Shown here: piece after piece, positions 17,379 to 25,148 of the stretch | How positions within the stretch are numbered: the first letter of the stretch is position 1 | Layout: every line of letters begins with the position of its first letter | From: a virus | IMG/VR virus record: IMGVR_UViG_3300035703_000130 | Span: 1-51,410 of that record | DNA length: 51,410 bases | Reading direction: 5' to 3' (one strand) | Made by a program: the position numbers and the translations under genes | The notes under the pieces: model-generated | What the model was told of the DNA's origin: nothing | Database searches by the model: none | Seen by the model: only the letters and a program-made list of their open reading frames with translations

Positions 17379-17753
17379 TCACACTAGGTCACTCAAATCT
17401 GGTGGGATATAACTCTTAGACTTAAGCACTTTTCCATCTTCACGATAGATAGGCTTACCCTCTTCACCAAGCTTACTCATGTTGCTTTCGTGCACTCGGT
17501 TAAATGCTGTATCAATATCCCAACCAAAGGTTGCAGCGAAGCCGTAGACAACATAAAGAAGATCAGCAAGCTCTTTTAGGTTATTCTCCCAATCCCCAAT
17601 GTCTACTTCCATAACTTCATAAAACTCTTCTGCGATAAGTCTAGATCGCAGTGCAAGAAGGTCTTCCGCGCTTTTAGAGGGATCAACATCGAGAGGGTGT
17701 CCGAAAGCTTGGTGAAACTCTCGGACTTTTTCGTAATTGGTTTTAGACCTCAC
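17379..17753 (-). CDS. mazG: MazG-like nucleotide pyrophosphohydrolase
   Basis: A 124-residue all-helical protein. 'RLIAEEFYEVME' and 'LKELADLLYVVYGFAATFGW' give the EExxE...D metal-binding set of MazG/HisE-type enzymes, and 'NRVHESNMSKLGEEGKPIYR' is the usual phage continuation. It should hydrolyse nucleoside triphosphates, to clean non-canonical dNTPs or lower alarmone levels. Its start overlaps the previous gene's stop (ATGA). Confidence 0.85.
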   Translation of the reverse strand: MRSKTNYEKVREFHQAFGHPLDVDPSKSAEDLLALRSRLIAEEFYEVMEVDIGDWENNLKELADLLYVVYGFAATFGWDIDTAFNRVHESNMSKLGEEGKPIYREDGKVLKSKSYIPPDLSDLV

Positions 17754-18001
17754 GAAATATCTCCCAGCAGGGTTTTAGCAATTTTGGCTTTTTGAGCCGC
17801 ATCTACCATAATCTCCCCAACCAGAAGACCAGCATCTTTTGGTTCCATAGCTGTGACAAGGAACAGTAGATTAGCATAAATGCTGTCTACAGCCTCTTGT
17901 GCCACATTCTCTTCTGGTAGAAGACTAAGCTGCATGATTTTAGAAAGAACGTTAGCATTGAGGTCGATAAAGACCTCGGTTTTGATATAATCATTCGTCA
18001 T
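17750..18001 (-). CDS. uncharacterised helical protein
   Basis: An 83-residue helical protein. A GGAG site before ATG 18001 favours this start over 18082, where there is none and where another small gene overlaps. Acidic middle ('MQLSLLPEENVAQEAVDSIY'). Coupled to mazG by ATGA. Function unknown. Confidence 0.55.
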   Translation of the reverse strand: MTNDYIKTEVFIDLNANVLSKIMQLSLLPEENVAQEAVDSIYANLLFLVTAMEPKDAGLLVGEIMVDAAQKAKIAKTLLGDIS

Positions 18002-18068
18002 CAAAATGCTCCAAGTTGTTAAGTTTTGCGTAATCTGCACCAAGTCTTTTAAGTCTTTTGTTGGATTT

Positions 18069-18224
18069 TTAATCTGTGTCATCGAAGTTTTCTAGATATA
18101 TATACCCAAGTTCGTCTAGAATTTCCAGGACTTTCCACTCGGTCAGGTTAAAACGTAGTAAGATTTCCTCAAACCCATACGTCTCAATTAGGTTTAAGAT
18201 TTTCTTCTTATTGTAGTCGCTCAT
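18069..18224 (-). CDS. 51-residue acidic mini-protein
   Basis: ATG 18224 overlaps the upstream stop (ATGA). The product is helical and acidic ('LNLIETYGFEEILLRF'), with a layout resembling small phage proteins that bind host factors, though no family is recognised. Coupled position and sensible composition support it. Confidence 0.55.
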   Translation of the reverse strand: MSDYNKKKILNLIETYGFEEILLRFNLTEWKVLEILDELGYIYLENFDDTD

Positions 18225-18286
18225 TTTAACTTAATCACTTCAACTGGCCCACCGTGAATATCTGCAATTACATATGTTTTGTTCAT
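18221..18286 (-). pseudogene. remnant of a metallophosphoesterase N-terminus
   Basis: This 21-codon frame begins 'MNKTYVIADIHGG', which matches the first strand and D-x-H metal motif of calcineurin-like phosphoesterases, then stops. Both ends are coupled by ATGA overlaps to neighbours. It looks like the stump of a third phosphoesterase gene lost by deletion, kept because it links translation. Confidence 0.55.
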
Positions 18287-18450
18287 TCAAAGTTACCAGT
18301 CACTTCGTTGTAGGTTCGCCCCATGCTTGCCATAGCGTAAGCACCAGCCGGGCTATACGTCTTAAACACCGTCCACCAGATAAGACCAAACTTTAACTCT
18401 TGAACGTAGAGTAAACCTGTCTTATCCTCTAACACTCTCATTTTTGTCAT
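18283..18450 (-). CDS. 55-residue uncharacterised protein
   Basis: ATG 18450 overlaps the methyltransferase stop (ATGA); an in-frame second Met is three codons in. Aromatic middle ('ELKFGLIWWTVFKTY'). Its stop overlaps the phosphoesterase stump. Unknown function. Confidence 0.55.
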   Translation of the reverse strand: MTKMRVLEDKTGLLYVQELKFGLIWWTVFKTYSPAGAYAMASMGRTYNEVTGNFE

Positions 18451-19007
18451 CGCGGATGAAACCTCGTGAAACCTTCGTAGTTGAAGTCAAACTTATACCA
18501 GCAGAAATTATCAACACCTTTGACTTTCTTACCGTCTTCATTCTCGAACCACCAAAGCCTACCTACAGACACAACGTCTTGGCAAATAGACATATAAGGC
18601 GACATGCGTTTGTTGTGCATCATATCCGCAGGCAGCAACAACCAAGTTGGCATCAGTCTAGGAAGATGCTCTAGAATAGGTTGAAGCATTTTCCATTCGT
18701 AAGGTGGATTAGTGATGAACTCGTGGGCAGACATACAATCTAGCTTAGTTAAAAACAAACAGTTCTTTTGCACTACATCTGCTCTTAACGGTTCAATATC
18801 ATATGCCGCCACACACGTCACAGGAGGCCCGCTAGAGGCCAGCAAGTCAATCAGGCTACCATCCCCAGCGCAAGGTTCGATATAGCGTGTCTGTAGCCCT
18901 GTAGGGTGCCACAGGAAAGGCGCTAGGGCAGCTACAGCGGCAGGGTCCTTAGTCGGATACCAATCCCTCTCTAGGCGAGGCTTCTTAGTCTCTTCTCGTT
19001 TACCCAT
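18447..19007 (-). CDS. adenine-specific (N6) DNA methyltransferase-like protein
   Basis: A 186-residue class I SAM-dependent methyltransferase. 'YIEPCAGDGSLIDLLAS' (near residue 45) is the SAM-binding motif I and 'FITNPPYEW' (near residue 98) is the catalytic motif IV of amino-methylating DNA enzymes. No target recognition domain is obvious. It may methylate phage DNA against host restriction. It overlaps its neighbours at both ends. Confidence 0.75.
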   Translation of the reverse strand: MGKREETKKPRLERDWYPTKDPAAVAALAPFLWHPTGLQTRYIEPCAGDGSLIDLLASSGPPVTCVAAYDIEPLRADVVQKNCLFLTKLDCMSAHEFITNPPYEWKMLQPILEHLPRLMPTWLLLPADMMHNKRMSPYMSICQDVVSVGRLWWFENEDGKKVKGVDNFCWYKFDFNYEGFTRFHPR

Positions 19008-19266
19008 TATAGCCTTCCAGTGTTTTTAATCCCAACCAGTTTTTAGGCGGCTCAGATAAGACTTTTTTGTAGGACAGGGTGGGTAGAAGCTTAACCAGTT
19101 CACTAGTGCATCTTGGGCAAACCTCTTTCCATGAGGTAGTGTTTGTATGCCACTCTTCCTCAATCTCAAAAACTACCTTAACAGAGTAGTAATCTTTTGA
19201 AGGTCGCTTGTCGTGAACCTCTCCACACCTATCGCATTGCCATTTTTCAATAACAAGTTTACCCAA
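19000..19266 (-). CDS. small zinc-ribbon protein
   Basis: An 88-residue protein with two Cys pairs, 'CDRCGE' near residue 10 and 'CPRCTS' near residue 50, spaced as in a zinc ribbon. Such proteins bind nucleic acid or proteins. It overlaps the methyltransferase start by eight bases. Specific role unknown. Confidence 0.65.
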   Translation of the reverse strand: MGKLVIEKWQCDRCGEVHDKRPSKDYYSVKVVFEIEEEWHTNTTSWKEVCPRCTSELVKLLPTLSYKKVLSEPPKNWLGLKTLEGYNG

Positions 19267-19287
19267 CTTTAATCCCCGTGCTGATTC

Positions 19288-19800
19288 TCATAGAATTTCC
19301 TCAATGTTAAGGGGCTTGTAGTAAATCTGCTCAACACACACGCACTTATAGGGACCATCAGGGGAAGGGTTCTGGTGAATGTGTCCATGAACGTTAATCA
19401 TTTCTTTTCCATCGAACCTGTGTTCCTGTAGCGTAGTAGGGTGAACAGGAACGTGAGTAAGAAGAAGGTTCTCAAACTTACGCCACAGCATTACCTTCTC
19501 GAAGAAAGCCCCAGAGGAAAGAAACTTTACGTCATCATGGTTCCCCACAACAAGACGCTTCCTGCCATTAAGACGGGGCCAAAGAGCTTTGAAATGCACA
19601 GGCGAACCAAAGAATACATCACCAAGATGGTAGACTTTATCTCCGGGTTTTACTACAGAGTTCCAGTTATCCACCATAGTTTCATTCATATCGTGAACAG
19701 TGTCAAAGGGACGAACAGATTGTCCAGAGTGACGATCCGTAAACTTTAGAATGTTACCGTGATTAAAGTGGGTATCTGAGATAACGAATATATCAGCCAT
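19288..19800 (-). CDS. calcineurin-like metallophosphoesterase
   Basis: A 170-residue enzyme with the full metal-site set: 'ISDTHFNHGN' at the start, 'KVYHLGDVFFG', 'VVGNHDDV', 'LLTHVPVHP' and 'NVHGHIHQN'. The short single-domain form is common in phages and bacteria and may act on phosphodiesters or cyclic nucleotides. It overlaps the next phosphoesterase gene by eight bases. Confidence 0.85.
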   Translation of the reverse strand: MADIFVISDTHFNHGNILKFTDRHSGQSVRPFDTVHDMNETMVDNWNSVVKPGDKVYHLGDVFFGSPVHFKALWPRLNGRKRLVVGNHDDVKFLSSGAFFEKVMLWRKFENLLLTHVPVHPTTLQEHRFDGKEMINVHGHIHQNPSPDGPYKCVCVEQIYYKPLNIEEIL

Positions 19801-20566
19801 ATTCTTTTTTCAACCTTTCCATTGAAACAAATTCTGGATCGTAGACCCCATTGTCAACTTCACGCTTAATGATCACTCCCGACCACCACTCGTTATTGCT
19901 TTGCCCTGCCCAAGCTTCCTCTTTACCTTTAAAGTTACCTGCAACAAGCCCGATAAGAGGACGAGGGTAAGCAGAGTCCCTGAAATAGAGACCGCGCTTA
20001 TGGCTATGACCGCAAGTAGATGAATGGTGACGGTGTTGTAGTAAAGCGTAAGCGTGGTGAAGACCTGAGATAGCAGCACCATAATTACCGGCACTAAAAT
20101 AGTGAGAGTAAGATACCCCATCCAAGTCAACAATAGCTGGCCCAGAGTTCTTGTATTCGTGGTATTCATCAAACCAGTGATCCGTTTGCAGGTGCGAGAA
20201 GCTGATACCATATGTAGTGCCTTCCAGCCGTGGATCAAGGGCTACTGCTTTTTTAATTCTATTCTCGTGGTTGCCTTCTAACCCAATACGGTATGGTCTA
20301 CGCTTTTTCTTGAGGCTATAGCGATCCCACAACCTAGACTGCGCGTCGTTATAAGAGTTGATATCTCTCTCATAAGACTGAGCCACAATAGCTTTAGGGT
20401 AGCGTGTGTCATAAGAGTTAAGGGATGACATATCAGCACCATCCCCCAAGTCAACAACATAGTCAGGTTTGATATCTTCAATCAGATCGCCCAACCAATT
20501 GAAACGCTCATTTCCTACTTCCGGGTTAGCATGGGCACAGGTATATACGATTACTGTGCGGCTCAT
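19793..20566 (-). CDS. metallophosphoesterase, larger paralogous family
   Basis: A 257-residue protein with 'VVDLGDGADMSSL', 'GLEGNHENRIKKA' and 'STCGHSHKRGLYF', which are the D-G-D, GNHE and GHSH metal blocks. The first strand reads 'VIVYTCAHANPE', so the usual Asp of DxH is replaced (TCAH). It may be a phage nuclease or phosphatase. Adjacent to a second phosphoesterase, suggesting cooperation. Confidence 0.75.
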   Translation of the reverse strand: MSRTVIVYTCAHANPEVGNERFNWLGDLIEDIKPDYVVDLGDGADMSSLNSYDTRYPKAIVAQSYERDINSYNDAQSRLWDRYSLKKKRRPYRIGLEGNHENRIKKAVALDPRLEGTTYGISFSHLQTDHWFDEYHEYKNSGPAIVDLDGVSYSHYFSAGNYGAAISGLHHAYALLQHRHHSSTCGHSHKRGLYFRDSAYPRPLIGLVAGNFKGKEEAWAGQSNNEWWSGVIIKREVDNGVYDPEFVSMERLKKEYG

Positions 20567-20745
20567 TGATGGAAATCCAATTCTTGAAAGCCAATCAAGT
20601 TTTCTTCAAAGAGTTCATCAAAAGGCTCTTCAATACCAGAATCTTTTAGAGCAGTAATAGCCCAACTTCTAGCTACTTCTTTTGTAGAGAAGATGTGGTT
20701 TTCTAATCCAATATCCCACTCAGAATAAATTTGATAGACTTTCAT
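20563..20745 (-). CDS. uncharacterised 60-residue acidic protein
   Basis: A small acidic protein starting 'MKVYQIYSEWDIGLENHI'. It is similar in build to the next protein (20745..20969), with 'KEVARSWA' where that one has 'DEAYEVVK'. Overlaps the phosphoesterase start by ATGA and its own start by one base (TAATG). Confidence 0.55.
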   Translation of the reverse strand: MKVYQIYSEWDIGLENHIFSTKEVARSWAITALKDSGIEEPFDELFEENLIGFQELDFHQ

Positions 20746-20969
20746 TAAACATACCCATGCACTTCATAAGGAATAATCTGTCCCTTAAACCACTTCACAA
20801 CCTCGTAGGCTTCATCAAAGGTATCGAAGATGATTTCTTCTTCCTCTAATGCGCCACTAGGTTGCTCTACAAGACAGACCATAAGCCAACCCTCTTTGTC
20901 TTTCCAATCTGGAATATCATAGGTTGAGATAGGCCCCTCAATAACGTTGTATACTTTTAGTGGGTTCAT
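20745..20969 (-). CDS. uncharacterised 74-residue acidic protein
   Basis: An acidic protein ('GALEEEEIIFDTFDEAYEVV') that resembles its downstream neighbour in order of strands and a helix. Such small alpha-beta folds recur in phage early operons as host-takeover candidates. Coupled on both sides by overlaps. Function unknown. Confidence 0.55.
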   Translation of the reverse strand: MNPLKVYNVIEGPISTYDIPDWKDKEGWLMVCLVEQPSGALEEEEIIFDTFDEAYEVVKWFKGQIIPYEVHGYV

Positions 20970-21313
20970 TTCTCGCTCACTTGTTTCAGTAGATCAAGAT
21001 AAGCAGCCGCAGAGAGAATTACAAGGGCAGGCTCCCGATCAGCGCGCATAAACACAACAGGCTCATGTGGGCCGTGGGCTTTGGCTTGACCATACCATTT
21101 GTAAATGCCTTTGGCTGACTTAACCCTTTTGCACTCTGTTTGAATTGGTAGAAGCTTTCTGGCAGCAGGAGAGAGTTTTACGTCTTCACCCCCCGACCCC
21201 ATGCTTGTAGAAACCACGTCTCCCGGTTCTAATTGCTTGAACCTATCTAGGATAGCGTCTCTAACCTCTTGTTGAAAACTTCTGCCTTTAGCTTTAGCAC
21301 TTGCAGGTTTCAC
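20966..21313 (-). CDS. PD-(D/E)XK nuclease-like protein (resolvase candidate)
   Basis: A 115-residue protein. 'GRSFQQEVRDAIL', 'GEDVKLSPAARKLLPIQTEC' with 'ECKRVK', form an E...D...ExK set like that of small Holliday-junction resolvases or VRR-type nucleases. It might debranch replication intermediates for packaging. GTG 21313 overlaps the upstream stop (GTGA), which favours it over TTG 21331. Confidence 0.6.
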   Translation of the reverse strand: MKPASAKAKGRSFQQEVRDAILDRFKQLEPGDVVSTSMGSGGEDVKLSPAARKLLPIQTECKRVKSAKGIYKWYGQAKAHGPHEPVVFMRADREPALVILSAAAYLDLLKQVSEK

Positions 21314-21384
21314 TTTTGAAATATACTCCAAACTAAGTAGCTCAATACTAAAAAGGCCAACAGGCCCATTAGGCCATTTATCAT
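21310..21384 (-). CDS. 24-residue membrane mini-protein after dpdA
   Basis: ATG 21384 overlaps the dpdA stop (ATGA), with GGAG six bases upstream. The product is one hydrophobic helix ('GLMGLLAFLVLSYLVWSIF') ending Gln-Lys. It sits between the transglycosylase and the nuclease and is coupled to both, so it may be a small partner of the nearby transporter. Confidence 0.6.
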   Translation of the reverse strand: MINGLMGLLAFLVLSYLVWSIFQK

Positions 21385-22040
21385 AAACTTCTCCAAGTCA
21401 AAGGTGTTTGCAAAGCGTCAATCCTAGTTGCCATTTGTTTTGGGCATTTTTCTGCACCCTTGTTCTTAAAATTTCTGGCTATATTGGTGCTATCTGCACT
21501 AGCAAAAGGCCAACGTTTACCTGAAACGGACAACCCCCTCATCATATGGACATAGGGCCGAGTTCCAGTTTTATCAATTAACTCCCAAGCTTCATCAGCA
21601 CGATCTGCCCAATCAGGGGAGCTAAGTTTCCAGTATTTACCAGAGGAACCAAAAGCCACTTTTGGGTATGTTTCCACCAATCTCTTAAGCCAATCAAGAG
21701 GCAAATCCATGTGCCAAACGTAACAGGACAAATGATCTGGATAAGGCCAATCTTTAGCAGATTCTACTTGTTGTTCTACAGAACCACCTATAATGTCAGG
21801 GACAACAGCCCAATTGGCCCCGTAAAGTTTGTCGTCTAACCAACGGTAGTAAGCTTGTTTATCAAACTGGATTCCTCTTGTGTAAGAGGAAAAAGCACCA
21901 TTATCCCACATAATAGATTGTGCGTTTCTGATGCACCAGTTGGCATTTTCTGGTCTAGCGAAAGAGACACAGAAGTTGTGTCCCTTAAGCTTTTCCAACT
22001 CACTGTTTGGGGTTAGAGGGGTTCCATGATAATGAAGCAC
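21381..22040 (-). CDS. dpdA: DpdA-like DNA 7-deazaguanine transglycosylase
   Basis: A 219-residue protein with the phage DpdA-type pattern: 'MWDNGAFSSYTRG' near 45, 'ANWAVVPDIIGG' near 77, 'CYVWHMDLPLDWLKRL' near 105, 'VAFGSSGKYWKL' near 130 and 'WPFASADSTNIARN' near 178. DpdA is related to tRNA-guanine transglycosylase and swaps guanine in DNA for a 7-deazaguanine base, protecting phage DNA from restriction. It overlaps a YhhQ-type transporter gene by 41 bases. No QueC, QueD, QueE or FolE is present, so the base must come from the host or medium. Confidence 0.75.
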   Translation of the reverse strand: MLHYHGTPLTPNSELEKLKGHNFCVSFARPENANWCIRNAQSIMWDNGAFSSYTRGIQFDKQAYYRWLDDKLYGANWAVVPDIIGGSVEQQVESAKDWPYPDHLSCYVWHMDLPLDWLKRLVETYPKVAFGSSGKYWKLSSPDWADRADEAWELIDKTGTRPYVHMMRGLSVSGKRWPFASADSTNIARNFKNKGAEKCPKQMATRIDALQTPLTWRSL

Positions 22041-22542
22041 GATACCTCCAATACAGATAAACTGCTACGACAAGACTTGCATAGATTTTAGCCACAAAAT
22101 TACCAAGGGCAAACTCTAACGCGCCAAAGGCGATAATAGTGAACAAAACGCTATCAACGGCAGCACCGACTACACCAGAGGCAACTACAGCCCAATGCTT
22201 ACCCTTTTTCCGAAGGGGGGTATATACAGCAAGGTCAAACACCTCGGCCACAGTAAAAGCCACCATAGAGGCCAGAGCAACAAATGGGTCGCTTGTTAGG
22301 TAGGAAACAAAACCCCCTAAAAAGACAGCAGCAAGAGACCATTTCCATCCAGCCAACTCTTGCAACCAATCCCGTAAGACAAGAGCAAAGCCAATCATAA
22401 GAACACCAGAAGGTGCCATAAGACCAAACCCAACAGGAATAAGGCAAGGCCCGTTCTCAACGCATACGGTTCCTACAGAACCAATCAAAAGGTTTGCCAC
22501 CCATACAGAGGCAGCAAGTAGTAGAGTAACTAAGTATTTCAT
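22000..22542 (-). CDS. yhhQ: YhhQ/VUT-family queuosine precursor transporter
   Basis: A 180-residue protein with about five or six membrane segments. 'GFALVLRDWLQELAGWK' and 'MVAFTVAEVFDLAVYTPLRK' followed by 'AAVDSVLFTIIAFGA' are signature blocks of the VUT family that imports preQ0/preQ1. ATG 22542 overlaps the exonuclease stop (ATGA), with GGAG upstream. Its overlap with dpdA indicates that imported deazapurine feeds DNA modification. Confidence 0.85.
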   Translation of the reverse strand: MKYLVTLLLAASVWVANLLIGSVGTVCVENGPCLIPVGFGLMAPSGVLMIGFALVLRDWLQELAGWKWSLAAVFLGGFVSYLTSDPFVALASMVAFTVAEVFDLAVYTPLRKKGKHWAVVASGVVGAAVDSVLFTIIAFGALEFALGNFVAKIYASLVVAVYLYWRYRASLSWNPSNPKQ

Positions 22543-23276
22543 TTTGGAGGCTCCCATAGCTCACCGGGGTATCGTCTAATCCAAAGCAACCTAGCGTTTT
22601 CTAGAACACGAGACTCTGCCTCTTGGTAGCTGTGGTCGTGTGGGTGCTTAGAACAAATTTCATAATCATAGGCACTAACACAAGCATTATAAAGAGCTTT
22701 CTCACTATCACAACCTTCCAAGAGCTTTTCCGCTTTGACAGGTCCAATACCATAGATACCAATAATGTTATCTACTCGGTCACCCATCAAGATTTGCTTA
22801 TAGAAGTTCTTGGTTGCTTCCCAATTATCTACTGTTTTCCACTCCCACCTAGAGGGGTTGAAGATAGTGGTAGGAAGTTGCTCAAAATCCTTGTCGATAC
22901 TGACAATGACAACTCTGTCGTAGCCATAGTAATTAGCGTGAATACCAATTGCATCGTCTGCTTCACAACCTTCTGTGACTAAAGCATCATACTTGAAAAT
23001 TAAGTGTTCTCGTAAGGCAGAGAAGTGAGGTGGCTTTTCGGTGTCTTTTCGGTTTCCTTTGTAAACAGCCGTTTTGGCAATATCATTACGAAAGTTACCT
23101 TTTCCAGTGAGGAAGAACTTTCTATAGTTTGTGGTTCCCCAAGGATCGACTTCTTCGATGATGTGTCCAATTAACTCATCCAGTTTAAGCTTTGCGGTTT
23201 GTTCATCAGAGTCTTTCTCTGCCCAAGCACAACGATAGACGAGAACATCACCATCAAACAGTAAGTATTTATTCAT
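22539..23276 (-). CDS. 5'-3' exonuclease / flap endonuclease (FEN-like)
   Basis: A 245-residue nuclease with all FEN-type blocks: 'LLFDGDVLVYR' at the start, 'VYKGNRKD', 'GCEADDAIG', 'VSIDKDFEQLP' and 'GDRVDNIIGIYGIGPVKA', the helix-hairpin-helix. It removes RNA primers or flaps, and resembles the T7 gp6 and polymerase I 5' nuclease domain that this phage's polymerase lacks. Overlaps thyX by eight bases. Confidence 0.9.
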   Translation of the reverse strand: MNKYLLFDGDVLVYRCAWAEKDSDEQTAKLKLDELIGHIIEEVDPWGTTNYRKFFLTGKGNFRNDIAKTAVYKGNRKDTEKPPHFSALREHLIFKYDALVTEGCEADDAIGIHANYYGYDRVVIVSIDKDFEQLPTTIFNPSRWEWKTVDNWEATKNFYKQILMGDRVDNIIGIYGIGPVKAEKLLEGCDSEKALYNACVSAYDYEICSKHPHDHSYQEAESRVLENARLLWIRRYPGELWEPPK

Positions 23277-23976
23277 GCTTCAAACTCTTAAATACTGTTG
23301 GAAAGGCAGGGGCTAGAGCTTTCTTAATTTCCCTCGCCAGCATAACATGCTCCCATTGAGTGACACCCGGATCATCCCGAACATCTAGGTAGTGCAGCCA
23401 GCTACGCAAGGTTCCATTGACATAGAGGCGCGACATAGTAAGCCCTTCTGGCAGGATTACCCTAGCACACTCTTTAGCTACACCGGATGCCCTCATCCAA
23501 GCATAGTCTTCTTTAGCAACCTTAACAGTCCCATCTACAATAAGACTAGCCTCATTAAAAACTGCTTCTGGCAGATCATCAATAGAGTTTTGTCGGTTCT
23601 TAGTATCCTGTCGTCTAAACTCACGATCAGTAAATTCAATCTCGTCAGAGTAACGTTGGCTAAACTCTTGAACTCCACCATAGTCATAGTTAAAACCGGG
23701 GGCTTCAAAAGGGTCCGGACAGTATAAACTAGAGTGTCGAGTGAATTGACGAGTAATATCTCTTGGCCCCTCAATTTCCACAATAGCATTAACCATTTGG
23801 AAAACTGACCAGTGTTTATTACGAACACAGTAGTCTAGAAGAGAACCTAATTCCTTATCTTGATGTTGCGGATTACTGACCCTAGCGCAATAAGCTACGA
23901 GTCCCTCAGCATTAGGAACCCGTAGCTCAATAAGCGGTTGTGTCAGTGCGATAAGTTTTGCACTGAGTTTAGTCAT
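23269..23976 (-). CDS. thyX: flavin-dependent thymidylate synthase
   Basis: A 235-residue enzyme making dTMP from dUMP with FADH2. 'DITRQFTRHSSLY' and, about 25 residues later, 'QEFSQRYSDE' give the ThyX signature in split form, with an inserted loop between the RH and EFSQRY parts. 'VARVSNPQ'-type text at the N-terminus ('AYCARVSNPQHQDK') and 'TMSRLYVNGTLRSWLHYLDV' are also typical. Part of the nucleotide-supply set with NrdJ and MazG. Confidence 0.88.
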   Translation of the reverse strand: MTKLSAKLIALTQPLIELRVPNAEGLVAYCARVSNPQHQDKELGSLLDYCVRNKHWSVFQMVNAIVEIEGPRDITRQFTRHSSLYCPDPFEAPGFNYDYGGVQEFSQRYSDEIEFTDREFRRQDTKNRQNSIDDLPEAVFNEASLIVDGTVKVAKEDYAWMRASGVAKECARVILPEGLTMSRLYVNGTLRSWLHYLDVRDDPGVTQWEHVMLAREIKKALAPAFPTVFKSLKHE

Positions 23977-24227
23977 TAGAGAGGCTTAACTTTTGGATTA
24001 GCTAGGACATTACCATCCATACCGAGGATAGAATAAGTCTCTATTTTTGCATGGCGTCGTAGACCGGAGTGGAGTCGATTTACAATTGGACGCCAACCTA
24101 GATCGTTGTCATAACCCCCCGTTTTATTAAGGACGGCATACAAAACCTCAAGCTCATTCTGATCAAGGGTTAGAACATACTCTTTCGGAGGCTCTACAGG
24201 CTTAATTTCACGAACTTCAAGTTTCAT
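23976..24227 (-). CDS. uncharacterised small protein
   Basis: An 83-residue protein. The core 'YVLTLDQNELEVLYAVLNKT' resembles a short domain found in many phage early proteins, with a strand followed by a helix of the 'el..l...l' type. Its stop and start overlap thyX and the single-strand binding protein by one base each. Unknown function. Confidence 0.55.
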   Translation of the reverse strand: MKLEVREIKPVEPPKEYVLTLDQNELEVLYAVLNKTGGYDNDLGWRPIVNRLHSGLRRHAKIETYSILGMDGNVLANPKVKPL

Positions 24228-24814
24228 TAGAACGGGACCTCATCATCATCACGCGGAGGGGCATCATACTTAACGTGTTCAGTAATAGCAACCTCTTCCA
24301 GTTGAACCACACAGGTGGGCTTACCTGCTTTGTTAGTGCCACGGTAGACAGAGAGCTTAACTTTACCTTTGGAACCGTTACCGATCAAACCGTCAGTAGC
24401 AATATCCCATTGGGTCTTGTGCTCGTCCATGATACGACCAGTGCCACCAGCCTCTTTCCAAGCCGCAACAGCCTTGTTAAAGTCAAAGACTTTCGGGGCA
24501 CCAACCAACTGAGGATTACCATCGTCGTCTTTCAGATACTTACTGATCCAAGGGCGCTTGGCAACCATGCCACGGAAGTTGACACCATCAATAGTGTAGT
24601 TCTTAAACGTCTGGTAACCAAGGGCAGTCGGAGGGACGCCAAGGCCCAGAAGTTCTTGTTCTTGCTCATCCGTCAGAGAGATAGTTACTTTAGTAACACC
24701 ATCTGTTTCTGCGTGAACATTTCCACGGTCCCGGTTAGCTTCAAACAGTTGCGGGTAGTAGAGGGTAACGTCATGCAGAGTAACCCAAACGGTTTTAGAG
24801 TCTTTATCAGCCAT
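24227..24814 (-). CDS. single-stranded DNA-binding protein (T7 gp2.5-like)
   Basis: A 195-residue protein. An OB-fold-type N-terminus ('TVWVTLHDVTLYYPQLFEAN') and 'VNFRGMVAKRPWISKYLKDD' match phage DUF2815/gp2.5-like binders, and the acidic tail with terminal Phe ('PPRDDDEVPF') is the usual partner-recruiting end. It lies among replication genes. Confidence 0.8.
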   Translation of the reverse strand: MADKDSKTVWVTLHDVTLYYPQLFEANRDRGNVHAETDGVTKVTISLTDEQEQELLGLGVPPTALGYQTFKNYTIDGVNFRGMVAKRPWISKYLKDDDGNPQLVGAPKVFDFNKAVAAWKEAGGTGRIMDEHKTQWDIATDGLIGNGSKGKVKLSVYRGTNKAGKPTCVVQLEEVAITEHVKYDAPPRDDDEVPF

Positions 24815-25086
24815 TAGTTGATTGCCTTATATTTAGTTACAGTTTCTTGGTAAGGTTCTACTTGAACAAGAACCAAGTCTTCAATACCCTCATCTTGATA
24901 CTCTGTAGAACCCCGGCTCCAAGAAGCCCGCCAGAGAGTCCCATCTTTATATTTCAAGATTTGGTTAAAGTGAGTGGACCACCTAGTTTGGTCGGTAATC
25001 TCTTCATCAGTTACAGGTGTAAAATCGTCACTAGAAAACACATACTCTTCCGGGTATGATTCGCCACTTAGGTCAAAGTAGACCAT
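24814..25086 (-). CDS. uncharacterised acidic protein
   Basis: A 90-residue acidic protein ('YPEEYVFSSDDFTPVTDEEI') with a beta-rich second half. TAGGAGAAAC precedes the start. Its stop overlaps the start of the single-strand binding protein by one base. Upstream is a 62-base gap with a G/C hairpin but no T tract. Unknown function. Confidence 0.55.
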   Translation of the reverse strand: MVYFDLSGESYPEEYVFSSDDFTPVTDEEITDQTRWSTHFNQILKYKDGTLWRASWSRGSTEYQDEGIEDLVLVQVEPYQETVTKYKAIN

Positions 25087-25148
25087 TGTTTCTCCTATTG
25101 TGGACTAATAGATATAGGTGTTGAGGGGGGATTTTTCAACCCCCACCA

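Noticed and set aside
25110-25146. Terminator in the 62-base gap before 24814..25086
   Set aside because: GGGGG/CCCCC can pair but no T tract follows on the coding strand, so it was noted only as a hairpin.
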